Positions 26,047 to 35,250 of a stretch of DNA of 64,000 nucleotides are shown here, in pieces. The notes beneath the pieces are model-generated. The model saw only the letters and a list, made by a program, of their open reading frames with translations, did no database searches and was not told where the DNA came from. The DNA is from Sporosarcina psychrophila (GTDB lineage: Bacteria; Bacillota; Bacilli; Bacillales_A; Planococcaceae). The stretch covers positions 208,501 to 272,500 of the forward strand of contig NZ_CP014616.1 of the NCBI RefSeq assembly GCF_001590685.1, given 5' to 3'. How positions within the stretch are numbered: position 1 is the first letter of the stretch; each line of letters starts with the position of its first letter. The translations under genes and the position numbers were made by a program.

Positions 26047-26835
26047 ATGCTTTATCTGAATTCAGATCATTTTATGTTGAAACCATTTTTGGCCACTATT
26101 CATTGTGAACCGAGCTGGCAATGGAAAAAACGTGATAAACCAATTCCCAACTATGATTTATTTTATGTTTGGGCTGGGGAAGGGACAGTAGTGCTCAATG
26201 GTAAGCCATATAATGTAGAAAAAGGGCATTGCTTTCTTTTTAAACCCGGCGATGAGACAACAGCCACACATAATCCGCAAAATCCCCTCGTGTTAACTTA
26301 CATTCATTTTGATATAACTGAACCGTTCCAATTGGTACCTTCAGGTCACCGGGTCTTCAAAAATTCCATTACCTTTGAATCGCTTTTAACTCAATATGTT
26401 CGATTATTTCTAGTGCAGGCATTTGGTGCAAAAATTGAGGCCCAGCTAATCTTGAAGCAATTGATGATCCATTTATTAAGAGAAGAACGAGGACAAGAAA
26501 AACAAATGACTAATACGAGCAATAAATTACTAGAAACGATTCGAGAAATTGCCAATTATATTCAACAAAATCCAGGGTCGCCGCATACGATTAATAGTTT
26601 GGCTGAACGTGCAAATCTATCTCAACGGTATTTTTCACAGAATTTTAAACAAGTCATCGGCCATACCGTCAAGTCTTATATTGTCTATTCTCGTATAAAG
26701 CGAGCTGAGCATTTATTGCTTTTTACAGGACTCACAGTGACAGAAGTTGCTGATGCTCTAGGATATAACAACATCCATTTTTTCAGTAGACAATTTAAAA
26801 AGTACACTGGTAAAAACCCCTCAGAGATACGATAA
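26047..26835 (+). CDS. AraC family transcriptional regulator
   Basis: A 262-residue regulator: N-terminal cupin ligand domain (about 15-95; VWAGEGTVVLNGKPY and KGHCFLFKPGDE) and a C-terminal double helix-turn-helix AraC domain (about 165-262; LAERANLSQRYFSQNFKQVI and VADALGYNNIHFFSRQFKKY). Such regulators often control sugar or surface-polymer use, but no target gene lies next to it. GGAGG is 8 nt before the ATG. It is a single-gene unit with a terminator 30 bp downstream. Confidence 0.9.
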   Translation: MLYLNSDHFMLKPFLATIHCEPSWQWKKRDKPIPNYDLFYVWAGEGTVVLNGKPYNVEKGHCFLFKPGDETTATHNPQNPLVLTYIHFDITEPFQLVPSGHRVFKNSITFESLLTQYVRLFLVQAFGAKIEAQLILKQLMIHLLREERGQEKQMTNTSNKLLETIREIANYIQQNPGSPHTINSLAERANLSQRYFSQNFKQVIGHTVKSYIVYSRIKRAEHLLLFTGLTVTEVADALGYNNIHFFSRQFKKYTGKNPSEIR

Positions 26836-26866
26836 GCATATTCGGAAATCTACCCATACGTTCAAG

Positions 26867-26893
26867 AGCCAGGCATTTAGTTGCCTGGCTTTT
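26867..26893 (+). terminator. Terminator after the AraC gene
   Basis: AGCCAGGCA / TGCCTGGCT stem and TTTT tail. Confidence 0.85.
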
Positions 26894-27368
26894 ATGTATT
26901 TCATGAACTTTATCTATGAACATAAAAGTGTAAATGTTTGATCAGATAATCTAAATATCTTGGATCCTCTGGCTGATAGTATTGAAAGAGAAAAGGAGTT
27001 GAGGAAGATAGCCAATGAGCCAATAAGTTTTTTTACGAATGTTTATTCAGAGTTGTTGCTTGAGGATTTGCAATACTGGCGAACATAAAAGGGGGAGTAT
27101 CCAGTACAGTCATGGCGCAAGCATGAACCGCTCTTGAAAGACTTAAGTGCTATTTATTGAGCACGTACGATTATCATTCGTTTCTTATCAAAGTTTCTGG
27201 GTTCGGCCTGCTCATGATAGGATCATAGCTCATTGCCTGCCTAAAGCAAATCAACATGTGGCTAAAACATTAACATAGTAACGGTATTGAAAACTGAAAG
27301 TGTCCTGGTGCTAGTTCCGCGTCACAAATAAATTAGAAGTATTAAAAAATAGGAGGAGGGAATTTTAG
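26894..27368. other. Gene-free stretch before the ammonium channel
   Basis: Every frame has stops; a few short gene-like stretches (around 27085-27160) do not match a family I know. It presumably holds the amt promoter; no PII gene or obvious nitrogen-regulator site was identified. Confidence 0.35.
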
Positions 27369-28751
27369 ATGGATAACTTATTCTTATTAAATAGTGTCTG
27401 GATTATGTTGGGCGCTATTTTAGTCATTTTGATGCAAGGTGGATTTATATTATTGGAAGCGGGCTCGACAAGGATGAAAAATGCTGGTCACATTGCCGGT
27501 AAAACTATATTTACATTTGGAATTGCCTCACTTGTTTTTTGGGCAGTTGGTTACGGATTTATATTTGGTGAAAATGGGAACTTTTTTGTAGGGTGGTCTG
27601 ACTTCTTCTATTCAGGCTATGAAATAGAGGGAAGTACCTATTCGACTGCCGTATTCTTTGTATTTCAGCTTGCATTTGCGGGCATTTCATTAGCAATTGC
27701 TTTCGGAGGCTTTGCAGAGCGGGCTAAACTTTCCACCTATCTTGTCTTTGCCTTGCTGTTCTCAATTATCGTTTATCCGGTAGTAGCCCACTGGATCTGG
27801 GGCGGTGGATGGTTGGCAGAGCATGGAAAACAGGATTTTGCAGGGTCAACAGTCGTCCATTTAACAGGAGCAATGGCAGCATTGGCAGCTACGATTTTAT
27901 TGAAGCCAAGAGCTGGAAAGTACAACGTCGATGGGACTGCTAACAACTTGAGCGGACATAACCAGGTTTACACTACTTTAGGTGTCTTGATCTTATGGGT
28001 AGGTTGGTTCGGTTTTAACGCTGGAAGTACACTTGGAGTAGAGAATGGATTCTTCGGATTTATTGCCTTAAATACTAGTTTGGCAGCATCAGCGGGAGCG
28101 ATAAGTGCGTTGCTTATCTCATGGGTTGCTTTAGGGAAATCTGATGTTCCGACAATGCTGAATGGGACATTGGCCGGACTTGTTGCGATTACTGCTTCAT
28201 GTGCTTTTGTAGAGACATGGGCGTCGGTAATCATTGGCCTTGTTGCCGGAATACTGGTATTTTATAGTGCTAGATTTTTTGAAAGACGAAAAATAGATGA
28301 TCCAATATATGTGCTTTCAGTTCATGGTATTGCAGGCGTATGGGGGACCTTATCAACTGGGTTTTTTGCCTCACCCAGATTGGCAACTGTTGGGCATGAG
28401 GGGTTATTCTATGGTGGAGGATTCACTCAACTTGGGGTCCAGTTCATGGGCGTGACCGTATCGGCTGCCTATGCGTTTTGCGTATCCTTCGCAATTTTGT
28501 TTGTCATGAAAAAGGTGATGACGGGATTGAGGGTGACGGCAGAACAAGAAACAGTCGGTTTGGACTATAGTGAACATGGAAGCTTCGGATATCCTGAAGC
28601 ATTATCGATTACAGGGAAACTTGACGAAATGAACACGATATCTCCGTACGGAATTGAAACGCCTGTTCCTCAACCGATAACATCAAGTTCACTAAAAAAA
28701 CCACCGAAAAAGGCACTATCAGTCAGTCCTCTTAGCACGCTAAATAAGTAG
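27369..28751 (+). CDS. amt: Ammonium transporter (Amt/NrgA)
   Basis: A 460-residue Amt/Mep/Rh channel with about eleven membrane helices. Conserved elements include the early QGGFILLEAGSTR, FGGFAERAKLS, VVHLTGAMAALA with the first pore His, GWFGFNAGS, and VHGIAGVWGTLSTG with the second pore His. It conducts ammonium/ammonia into the cell. The C-terminal tail (about 395-460) is long and Pro/Ser/Lys rich. A PII gene (glnB/nrgB) normally follows; it is absent here. GGAGGAGGG lies 8 nt before the ATG. Confidence 0.95.
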   Translation: MDNLFLLNSVWIMLGAILVILMQGGFILLEAGSTRMKNAGHIAGKTIFTFGIASLVFWAVGYGFIFGENGNFFVGWSDFFYSGYEIEGSTYSTAVFFVFQLAFAGISLAIAFGGFAERAKLSTYLVFALLFSIIVYPVVAHWIWGGGWLAEHGKQDFAGSTVVHLTGAMAALAATILLKPRAGKYNVDGTANNLSGHNQVYTTLGVLILWVGWFGFNAGSTLGVENGFFGFIALNTSLAASAGAISALLISWVALGKSDVPTMLNGTLAGLVAITASCAFVETWASVIIGLVAGILVFYSARFFERRKIDDPIYVLSVHGIAGVWGTLSTGFFASPRLATVGHEGLFYGGGFTQLGVQFMGVTVSAAYAFCVSFAILFVMKKVMTGLRVTAEQETVGLDYSEHGSFGYPEALSITGKLDEMNTISPYGIETPVPQPITSSSLKKPPKKALSVSPLSTLNK

Positions 28752-28846
28752 CCAGGTAAATGTTAAACTGCTTTCTCTTTTGGGAGTTGAACAGAATTAC
28801 GTAATACCTAGCGTGCAAAGTTTCTTAAATTGCATATTCACAGAGT

Positions 28847-28884
28847 AGAGGTTAGATATGTACGTTATATCTAATCTCTATTTC
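28847..28884 (+). terminator. Terminator after amt
   Basis: AGAGGTTAGATAT / ATATCTAATCTCT stem followed by ATTTCTTTTC, about 95 bp after the amt stop. Confidence 0.7.
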
Positions 28885-28954
28885 TTTTCTTATTTTAGGA
28901 AGTGTCACTTTCTATAGGGGCTTACATGATGTGGAGTATAGGTCTTACTAAAGA

Positions 28955-29062
28955 ACACATTGTACAATCTCCCTCGTTCGTACAAAATCCTATCAACGAA
29001 AAAATCAACATTATAAAAGTAGGCAATATAACAGTTTTAAATTTAATAGAAATCACCACCAT
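28955..29062 (-). pseudogene. Truncated copy of the neighbouring lipoprotein gene 5' end
   Basis: The minus strand encodes MVVISIKFKTVILPTFIM..LIFSLIGFCTNEGD before a stop, matching the first 30 residues of the lipoprotein at 29236-29643 with nearly identical DNA, including the upstream CACCAC..TTAT region. Only the signal peptide and lipobox part is present, so it is a partial tandem duplication left as a fragment. Confidence 0.75.
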
Positions 29063-29235
29063 ATTATAATTTTGATGGAAAAAATTTTTCAGTGAAATGG
29101 GGAGGGTTATTCTTCCTTGCCCACGCTAAAGTCTAATTTGAAAAGTGTCCCTTTGATTTTAAGTGAGATACTTTTTGTACTTAATCCTTGTATAAAATAG
29201 GTCAAGTATATAAGTATTTTTTATTCAAAAGAAGC

Positions 29236-29643
29236 CTACTTTACCATTTTAACTAACAAGTCTTCACTTTTATCGTCCCATTTAATGGTTATTGGAATTG
29301 GCATATTTTTATGAACGGGCTGAGTATCGCCATACATCTGTAAATACATTTCATTATCATCATCGAATGAACCCTCTTCTTCAAAAGTATTAGGGGCTTT
29401 AGGTTCTATTTCATAAGTAAAAGTTTCCGGACGAGTACCTTCTCCAACATAAAAAAATCTATATGTTAAAGCACTACCGGGAGTTGCAAGCCTCTCTACT
29501 TCTAATTCTACTCGCCAATTTTCACTTTCACCTTCAAAAGCAACTCTTACTAAATCTTCCTCGTTGGTACAAGCTGTCAACGAAAAAATCAATATTATAA
29601 AAGTAGATAATATAACAGTTTTAAATTTAATAGCAATCACCAC
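29236..29643 (-). CDS. Putative lipoprotein of unknown function
   Basis: A 135-residue protein with a lipoprotein signal: a hydrophobic stretch ending in SLTAC, with the Cys at about residue 25 as the predicted lipid-attachment site. The mature part (about 110 residues) is acidic and beta-rich (WRVELEVERLA, LTYRFFYVGEG, MPIPITIKWDD) and resembles small Ig-like lipoproteins, but I cannot name the family. The start is GTG at 29643 or 29640; the AAGGTGG site is close, so the true start may be a few codons later. A truncated copy of its 5' end lies downstream. Confidence 0.75.
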   Translation of the reverse strand: MVIAIKFKTVILSTFIILIFSLTACTNEEDLVRVAFEGESENWRVELEVERLATPGSALTYRFFYVGEGTRPETFTYEIEPKAPNTFEEEGSFDDDNEMYLQMYGDTQPVHKNMPIPITIKWDDKSEDLLVKMVK

Positions 29644-29775
29644 CTTATTGTAATAGGAAACAAAATTTCCAGTAAAATGAAAGGGTGAAGAAGGGTTTTT
29701 CAGTGTTTATCTAATTTTACAGTAACAGAAGAAAGAAATGAATGAATAATTTATTCTTGAATTATGGTAACTTGG

Positions 29776-29803
29776 TTAGAAAAACAGAATAGTATGCTAT
29801 AAT
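29776..29803 (+). promoter_or_regulatory. Promoter of the ABC-F leader
   Basis: TTAGAA (29776-29781), 16 bp, then TATAAT (29798-29803) with an extended TG. Transcription would start about 8 nt before the leader ribosome site. Confidence 0.6.
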
Positions 29804-29817
29804 ATGTATAACTTTAA

Positions 29818-29937
29818 AAGAGGAAGGAATGACGTGTGGACAATGAAGTACTAATCTTTTGATTCCGGAAACTGAATTTTTTATTCGAACGGAAAATAGG
29901 ATTAGTCTGTCCACATTTAAATAAGTTCCTTCCTCTT
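29818..29937 (+). promoter_or_regulatory. Attenuator hairpin region of the ABC-F leader
   Basis: AAGAGGAAGGAA (29818-29829) is perfectly complementary to TTCCTTCCTCTT (29926-29937). Nested inside are GTGGACA/TGTCCAC (29836-29842 with 29908-29914) and ACTAATC/GATTAGT (29850-29856 with 29900-29906). The outer arm includes the leader-peptide ribosome site, so a ribosome on the leader ORF would disrupt the long hairpin. Confidence 0.75.
29836..29862 (+). CDS. ABC-F leader peptide (8 codons)
   Basis: GTG at 29836, 8 nt after AGGAAGG, encodes MDNEVLIF followed by TGA. Short leader peptides of this kind precede antibiotic-inducible resistance genes, where drug-stalled ribosomes change the RNA fold. 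It lies in the 5' arm of the attenuator hairpin. Expression is inferred from layout. Confidence 0.6.
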   Translation: MDNEVLIF

Positions 29938-29989
29938 TGCACGAACAAGAGGCTTTTTAGAGAACTTTGAATTTGGATGAATAATGACT

Positions 29990-30021
29990 AATCCTTCCGA
30001 TTTTATGTCGGAGGGATTTTT
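29990..30021 (+). terminator. Attenuation terminator before the ABC-F gene
   Basis: AATCCTTCCGA / TCGGAGGGATT stem with TTTTTG tail, ending about 20 nt before the ABC-F ribosome site. Its location upstream of the start codon marks it as an attenuator. Confidence 0.8.
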
Positions 30022-30050
30022 GTATTCCCTCCGAACTTGGAGGAATGGAT

Positions 30051-31721
30051 ATGCTTATTGGAACATTAAATCAAGTATCAGTAGCACATGGTGAAACGGT
30101 AATCTTTGATGGAGTGTCTGCGGATATTCCGGAAGGGGCGTGCATTGCGATTGTTGGAGCAAATGGTGCGGGGAAAACGACGCTGCTGTCATTACTAGCA
30201 GGGGAGAGAGTGCCAACGTCAGGTTCAGTTAATTGGAATGGCAAGCCGCCTTCCATCACCTATTTTAGGCAGGAACAAGAAGACGAGGGGACAATCGATT
30301 GGGAACGGGCAGAAACCCATACGTACCGGCGGAAGTGGAAAGTACCGGAGCGTGCTGAATATAGTTCTGCAAGCGGCGGGGAGCGGATGAAGATGCGGCT
30401 GTCGTCTGCGCTCGCTGAGAAGAGCAGGCTGAACCTTTTGGATGAACCGACGAATCACTTGGACAGTGACAGTCTGGAAGAATTGATCCGGATCATCAAT
30501 GAGGGTATTGGTACGTATCTGATCGTCTCCCATGATCGACATTTCATCGACAGGACGGCGGATTTCGTATTCGAAATTGAGCACGGCAAACTGACGGTCT
30601 ACAAAGGAAACTATACGCAATACCGGAATCTGAAGGACGCGAATCGGGAAGTCCAGTTGAAGCATTATGGACAGCAACAGCGAAAGATTGAGCAAGTGGA
30701 AGAACAAATCGCCGAGTTGGAAAATTGGTCTGCGAAGGCACATGCGGAATCGACGAAAAAGGGCGGAAGAATGATGGGGGCAAAGGAATACTTCCGGATG
30801 AAGGCGAAAAAACGCGATGTCCAAATCCGTTCGAAGCATAAACGGCTAGAAGGGGAATTGGAAAAAGATCGTATTGAGAAGCCTAAAGACGAAATTGGCG
30901 TGTCTTTTGACGTCAAAGGTGGGAAGAAAAAAGGGAAGCGAGTCATGGAGTTAAAAGATGTCCGAAAGTTATTCAGCGGGCATGAACTTTTTGCAGACGT
31001 CTCGTTTACTGTACAAGCGGGTGAGCGGATTGGTCTTATCGGTCCAAATGGTGCAGGGAAATCGACGCTTTTCCGGATGATACTTGGAGAAGAAAATTAT
31101 AAAGGAAATCTCTGGAAAACGAACGGAATGACGATTGGTTATTTGAGTCAGACAGCAACTGACTTTCCAAAAGACATGACGATGGCGAATTATTTTCATG
31201 TGGATACGTTCCGCGAACAGGGAGTAATCCGTACACATTTGACAAACCTTGGATTTTCAAAGCAACAGTGGGACCTGCCGTTGTCGGACCTCAGCGTTGG
31301 CGAGCGGGTGAAGGTTAAATTGATGCAGTTCATCGTCGAGGAAACGGATGTATTGCTGTTGGACGAACCGACGAATCATCTTGATTTACCTTCTAGAGAA
31401 GAGCTAGAAAAGACACTGGAGACGTTTCCAGGAACGTTGCTTTTCGCCTCACATGACCGTTATTTCACAGAGCGGATGGCAGACGGGCTGCTTCTATTCG
31501 AGCAAGGGACAGTGCGGAAAATACCGCTGACATATGCTGAATGGCAAGAGCGCAGTGCCATAGTGCAACCTGAAAAGACTGCTGATGAACGTTTGCGGCT
31601 TGAAACGGAGCTGCAGGCAGTGCTTGGGCAGTTGAGTATGATGAAACAAGGGGATAAAAGGTATGCTGACCTCGATAAGGTTTTTAATGAGTTAAGTAAA
31701 AGATTAAGGGCATTGAAGTGA
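30051..31721 (+). CDS. ABC-F ribosomal-protection type ATPase
   Basis: A 556-residue soluble protein with two ABC ATPase domains and no membrane segment. Walker A motifs GANGAGKTT (about 36) and GPNGAGKS (about 320), signatures SGGER and SVGER, and two LLDEPTNHLD Walker B blocks are present. Between them lies a long charged linker (about 190-290), the P-site tRNA-interaction region of ABC-F proteins. Size and architecture fit VmlR/Vga-type factors that dislodge ribosome-targeting antibiotics. ATG at 30051 is preferred to 30045 because GGAGGA is 6 nt upstream. The leader peptide and attenuator support antibiotic-inducible expression. Drug specificity is not readable. Confidence 0.9.
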   Translation: MLIGTLNQVSVAHGETVIFDGVSADIPEGACIAIVGANGAGKTTLLSLLAGERVPTSGSVNWNGKPPSITYFRQEQEDEGTIDWERAETHTYRRKWKVPERAEYSSASGGERMKMRLSSALAEKSRLNLLDEPTNHLDSDSLEELIRIINEGIGTYLIVSHDRHFIDRTADFVFEIEHGKLTVYKGNYTQYRNLKDANREVQLKHYGQQQRKIEQVEEQIAELENWSAKAHAESTKKGGRMMGAKEYFRMKAKKRDVQIRSKHKRLEGELEKDRIEKPKDEIGVSFDVKGGKKKGKRVMELKDVRKLFSGHELFADVSFTVQAGERIGLIGPNGAGKSTLFRMILGEENYKGNLWKTNGMTIGYLSQTATDFPKDMTMANYFHVDTFREQGVIRTHLTNLGFSKQQWDLPLSDLSVGERVKVKLMQFIVEETDVLLLDEPTNHLDLPSREELEKTLETFPGTLLFASHDRYFTERMADGLLLFEQGTVRKIPLTYAEWQERSAIVQPEKTADERLRLETELQAVLGQLSMMKQGDKRYADLDKVFNELSKRLRALK

Positions 31722-31730
31722 ATGGAGAAC

Positions 31731-32010
31731 TATATATGTTGAACAAATGAATAGGGCGTATACCCTTTACAGGGGCTTTTGGGAGACCACTGAAAAGCCC
31801 TAATACTTGGAGTGAATTGGAGTTCCTGCTAATACCGCTTCGACGCTTTGTGGATGCCTCCCGCGATAAGCCAGAAAGAAGACCTCTTTCAGTCTTATCG
31901 CTCCGGCTACCACGAAGACGCGCCTTCGCTGGATGGTCTATGTAGAAAGTGCATTTCATTATCTGGGATGAAATCTGCAAGCTGGAGTGTGTCTTTCTTG
32001 AATATAATGA
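31731..32010 (+). repeat. Composite repeat, left outer arm of the helicase locus
   Basis: From TATATGTTGAACAAATGAAT to about TTTCTTGAATATAATGAG. The reverse complement at 35.60-36.04 kb matches closely: GCTAATACCGCTTCGACGCT, TTGTGGATGCCTCCCGCGAT, CCGGCTACCACGAAG, CTTCGCTGGATGGTCTATGT, GAAATCTGCAAGCTGGAGT. It includes small internal hairpins (GGGCTTTT/AAAAGCCC; GCGATAAG/CTTATCGC). No coding potential. Confidence 0.85.
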
Positions 32011-32039
32011 GTAGCAAAAAGTAATCACATTATATACAT

Positions 32040-32255
32040 CTCAAATTCACATTTCACTCGATAATGAACACCCTAGCGCAGGCGCGGCAAAGGGGTCGCC
32101 GAAGCCGTAAGACTGGATGCGAAGCGCTAATCCAGGCTTACGGTGAGAGGCATCCCCAAAGCGCCAAGCGTTCTACAATCCATACCCCGAATTACAACTC
32201 TCTGATTATTGAGCACCACAGTAGATTCAGTGGTATTCTTTAATTCAACATATAT
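32040..32255 (+). repeat. Inner arm repeat, left of the helicase gene
   Basis: Positions 32156-32255 are about 90% identical by eye to the reverse complement of 35251-35349 (CCAAAGCGCCAAGCGTTCTA ... ATTACAACTCTCT ... ATTCTTTAATTCAACATATAT). The preceding part (CCCTAGCGCAGGCGCGGCAA) also matches 35361-35380 reversed. Confidence 0.85.
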
Positions 32256-32376
32256 TGACAATGTTTTTTCCGAAACAAATAGTCTAGTAGTGTGAAGATA
32301 GTGGAAACAAAGTGTTTTGTGGATAGAGACCACTGAAAGGGTTCTGTATTTGCTTTAAATGAAAATAGTCATTCAA

Positions 32377-32408
32377 AACAGCGTCTGCCAAAAAGGGACG
32401 CTGTTTTT
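32377..32408. terminator. Hairpin terminator between repeat arm and helicase
   Basis: AACAGCGTC / GACGCTGTT stem with TTTTT. It insulates the helicase gene from upstream transcription. Confidence 0.75.
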
Positions 32409-32573
32409 CATTCCATAAAAAAGTTTCAGCATCTAATGGCGAATACACAAGTTTCTGTAGATAAAACTTTCCGCTAACAAGTAAGAAAAGGTGGTGTCCA
32501 TTTGGTATAATTTGAGTATAAGTAAAAATGAGCGGGGTATGGAAGACCAGTCTTGTCAAAGGGGGAGTAAATT

Positions 32574-35240
32574 GTGGAACGGTTTCCGGATAACATCCAA
32601 TTCTGTTATGAGTGGCGTTCATATCAGAGACGCATACTGAACGAACTGGAAAGTCATCTTGTGAATGGGCATCTTCATCTCGTGGCGCCACCGGGATCTG
32701 GAAAAACGGTCCTAGGTCTTGAAGTTATGCTTCGGCTTGATCGACCGACCTTGATTGTTGCGCCGACCGTGGCCATTCGGGCGCAGTGGATGGAGAGGTT
32801 CACCGAGCTATTCCTTGGAAATGAACTTCCTACCTGGATGTCGACTAATTTAAAGGAACCTGCATTTGTCACGGTGACGACCTATCAATCGTTACATAGT
32901 CTATTTAATAGACGAGAAGAAAAAATAACCGATGATGATGAAGGTCAGACTGACGATGAAACGGTAGAAGACAGTTTTACTGGAAGTGGTGACGATCTAA
33001 TCCGTGAACTGGATCAGATTGGTTTTGGCACACTAATATTGGATGAAGCACACCATCTTCGCACATCTTGGTGGAGGACGATGATGGATGTGAAGGAGAG
33101 ACTTGGTGAACCTGTTGTCGTTGCGCTGACTGCTACACCGCCTTTCGATGTAGGTGCTGCAGAGTGGCAGCGTTATGTCGCATTGTGCGGACCGATTGAT
33201 CTGGAAATATCGGTACCCGAGCTTGTGAAAGCGTCGGAACTTTGTCCACACCAGGATTTTATTCACTATTCAATTCCCGAAGCGGATGAAATGATGCGAA
33301 TTCTAGAGTTTCGTGACGAAGTGGATAAGTTCATCGAGCAACTGATCAAGGATAAAGAATTTGTGATGTATCTCGAAAAGCATCCATGGATAGCTGAACC
33401 AGAAGCACATGTAGAGCAGATTTTGTCCAGTCCAGGTGTTTTTTCCAGTATGCTTTTGTTCTTGAAAAATAACGGTTCACAAGCATACGTCCATGCCCTG
33501 CCTATCATCGGAATGAAAGATGAGCAAATGCCGGAGTTGTCGCTTCCTTGGCTTGAAGAGTTGCTTACGGGCTTGTTATTTCAGGTGGATGATAAAGATG
33601 TCATTTTAAAGGACATACGAAAACGTTTAACGCGTATCGGGGCGGTGGAACGTCGGAAAGTCGTACTTCTTTCAAATGCGTCCATAAAGAGGGGACTCAT
33701 ACATAGTGCATCAAAATTGAAGAGTATAGAAGAAATTGTGAAAGCGGAAAAAGCGCTTCTCGGTGAACAGCTCCGCATGGTTATTTTGACAGATTACATT
33801 CGAGCTGCGGATATGCCATTAAAAAAGGGGGATGAGCTTCCATTTGCTCGCCTTGGTGTCGTCCCCATATTTGAAGTGCTGCGTAGAAACCTCGGTCCGT
33901 ACGTTAAACCGGGGATCCTAACTGGATCGATTGTCGTCCTGCCAGTGAGTGCATGGTCCATATTTGAGGAGGCAGCAAATAACCGTGGGTTGACAGTCGT
34001 TGCATCACCGCTTGACGTTGATGCGTCCTTTATCCGAATTGAGGTAGGCTCGGGTGATCGGCAACAGATGGTCGCAATAATGACCGAAGTTCTCAAAAGG
34101 GGCGGCGTGGATGTACTAACCGGGACGGCCGCCCTCCTTGGAGAAGGATGGGATGCGCCTTGCATAAATTCACTTATTTTGGCGTCTAATGTCGGTTCCT
34201 TTATGCTGTCAAATCAAATGCGCGGACGTGCGATTCGGACAGATCGAAATGATCAGGCTAAAACGTCTTCCATCTGGCATCTGGTCTGTGTGGATAGAAG
34301 TGATGCAGGTGGAGGAGCGGATTATGATAATCTAACGCGGAGATTTCGATCACTAATTGGCATAGGAGCAAAGCGAGATATCATCGAAACGGGCATTGCT
34401 CGACTGGAGACTGGGGCTCCCCCAGGCACGGTGGAGCGCGTTACCATGTTAAATCATGAAATGGTACAACGTGCAAGCAAACGGGACACTTTTTTCGTCC
34501 GTTGGCAAAGAGCCATTGATGGAGGCCGTGAAATGACCGAGGAAATCGTGGCGGATAAACGCTCCTTGCCGCGTCCATATTATTTAGATAACACATTGAG
34601 AGGTCTTTTGTGGATCACGGGGTTTATCGCTTTAGAAGCAGTAGTCGATTTTAGCAATCTTTTCCGAAAGCTTGGTGCGTTTTCATTCGGAGAAGGAATG
34701 GCGATTGCGACAGGGCTCGGGCTCCTTTTTGCAGCGCCTTCTTGCTATAAAACGGTGAAGTTGTATAGCAAGCATCCTTCCATAGAAGCGAGTATGAAAG
34801 AGATTGCGGAAACTGTCTATGCATCCATGCTTCATGCAGGTGCTGTTATAACGCCACTCCATAACAAGATGATCCGGGTGACGCGAGACGGCGGAGGGAC
34901 ATATACATGCTGGCTTGAAGAAGGGACGACGCATGAGAAGACAATCTTCATGACCGCATTGAAGGAATTTCTTAATCCAATTGAAAATCCACGATATATT
35001 CTAATTCGTAAGGCAGGAAAACTTTGGAAGAGATCTGATTATCATGCTATCCCGCAAGTAATCGGACAAAAGAAAGAATATGTGAACTTTTTCTTGGAAG
35101 AGTGGAAACGTCGGGTTGGAAAGTCAGACTTCATCTACACAAGAACTGTCGAGGGGCGTCTTAAATTGCTAGAAGCAAGGATGAAGGCATTATCCAGTTC
35201 GTTCGTACCAACAGTAGAACGGACCAGTGGATGGCGGTAA
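32574..35240 (+). CDS. SF2 DEAD/DEAH-type helicase with C-terminal membrane helices
   Basis: An 888-residue superfamily 2 helicase: Q-like region WRSYQRRIL (about 14-22), Walker A APPGSGKT (about 38-45), DEAH box LILDEAHH (about 155), motif III ALTATPP, and a C-terminal lobe with GEGWDAP and QMRGRAIRTDR (motif VI, about 550). An insert of about 190 residues separates the lobes. After the helicase core two hydrophobic stretches (about 681-700 and 708-728) look like a membrane hairpin, followed by a soluble tail of about 160 residues. Membrane segments are rare in this class. It starts at GTG with GGGGGAG upstream. Role unknown; the repeat-bracketed solitary locus suggests an accessory, possibly mobile or defensive, gene. 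Confidence 0.85.
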   Translation: MERFPDNIQFCYEWRSYQRRILNELESHLVNGHLHLVAPPGSGKTVLGLEVMLRLDRPTLIVAPTVAIRAQWMERFTELFLGNELPTWMSTNLKEPAFVTVTTYQSLHSLFNRREEKITDDDEGQTDDETVEDSFTGSGDDLIRELDQIGFGTLILDEAHHLRTSWWRTMMDVKERLGEPVVVALTATPPFDVGAAEWQRYVALCGPIDLEISVPELVKASELCPHQDFIHYSIPEADEMMRILEFRDEVDKFIEQLIKDKEFVMYLEKHPWIAEPEAHVEQILSSPGVFSSMLLFLKNNGSQAYVHALPIIGMKDEQMPELSLPWLEELLTGLLFQVDDKDVILKDIRKRLTRIGAVERRKVVLLSNASIKRGLIHSASKLKSIEEIVKAEKALLGEQLRMVILTDYIRAADMPLKKGDELPFARLGVVPIFEVLRRNLGPYVKPGILTGSIVVLPVSAWSIFEEAANNRGLTVVASPLDVDASFIRIEVGSGDRQQMVAIMTEVLKRGGVDVLTGTAALLGEGWDAPCINSLILASNVGSFMLSNQMRGRAIRTDRNDQAKTSSIWHLVCVDRSDAGGGADYDNLTRRFRSLIGIGAKRDIIETGIARLETGAPPGTVERVTMLNHEMVQRASKRDTFFVRWQRAIDGGREMTEEIVADKRSLPRPYYLDNTLRGLLWITGFIALEAVVDFSNLFRKLGAFSFGEGMAIATGLGLLFAAPSCYKTVKLYSKHPSIEASMKEIAETVYASMLHAGAVITPLHNKMIRVTRDGGGTYTCWLEEGTTHEKTIFMTALKEFLNPIENPRYILIRKAGKLWKRSDYHAIPQVIGQKKEYVNFFLEEWKRRVGKSDFIYTRTVEGRLKLLEARMKALSSSFVPTVERTSGWR

Positions 35241-35250
35241 GTAGGCATGT

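Noticed and set aside
29829-29846. Alternative leader ORF MTCGQ before the ABC-F gene
   Set aside because: Its ATG directly abuts the AGGAAGG site, so spacing is too short; the GTG frame at 29836 has proper spacing.
30225-30946. Long minus-strand ORFs within the ABC-F gene
   Set aside because: Shadows of a strongly supported coding frame; no ribosome sites.
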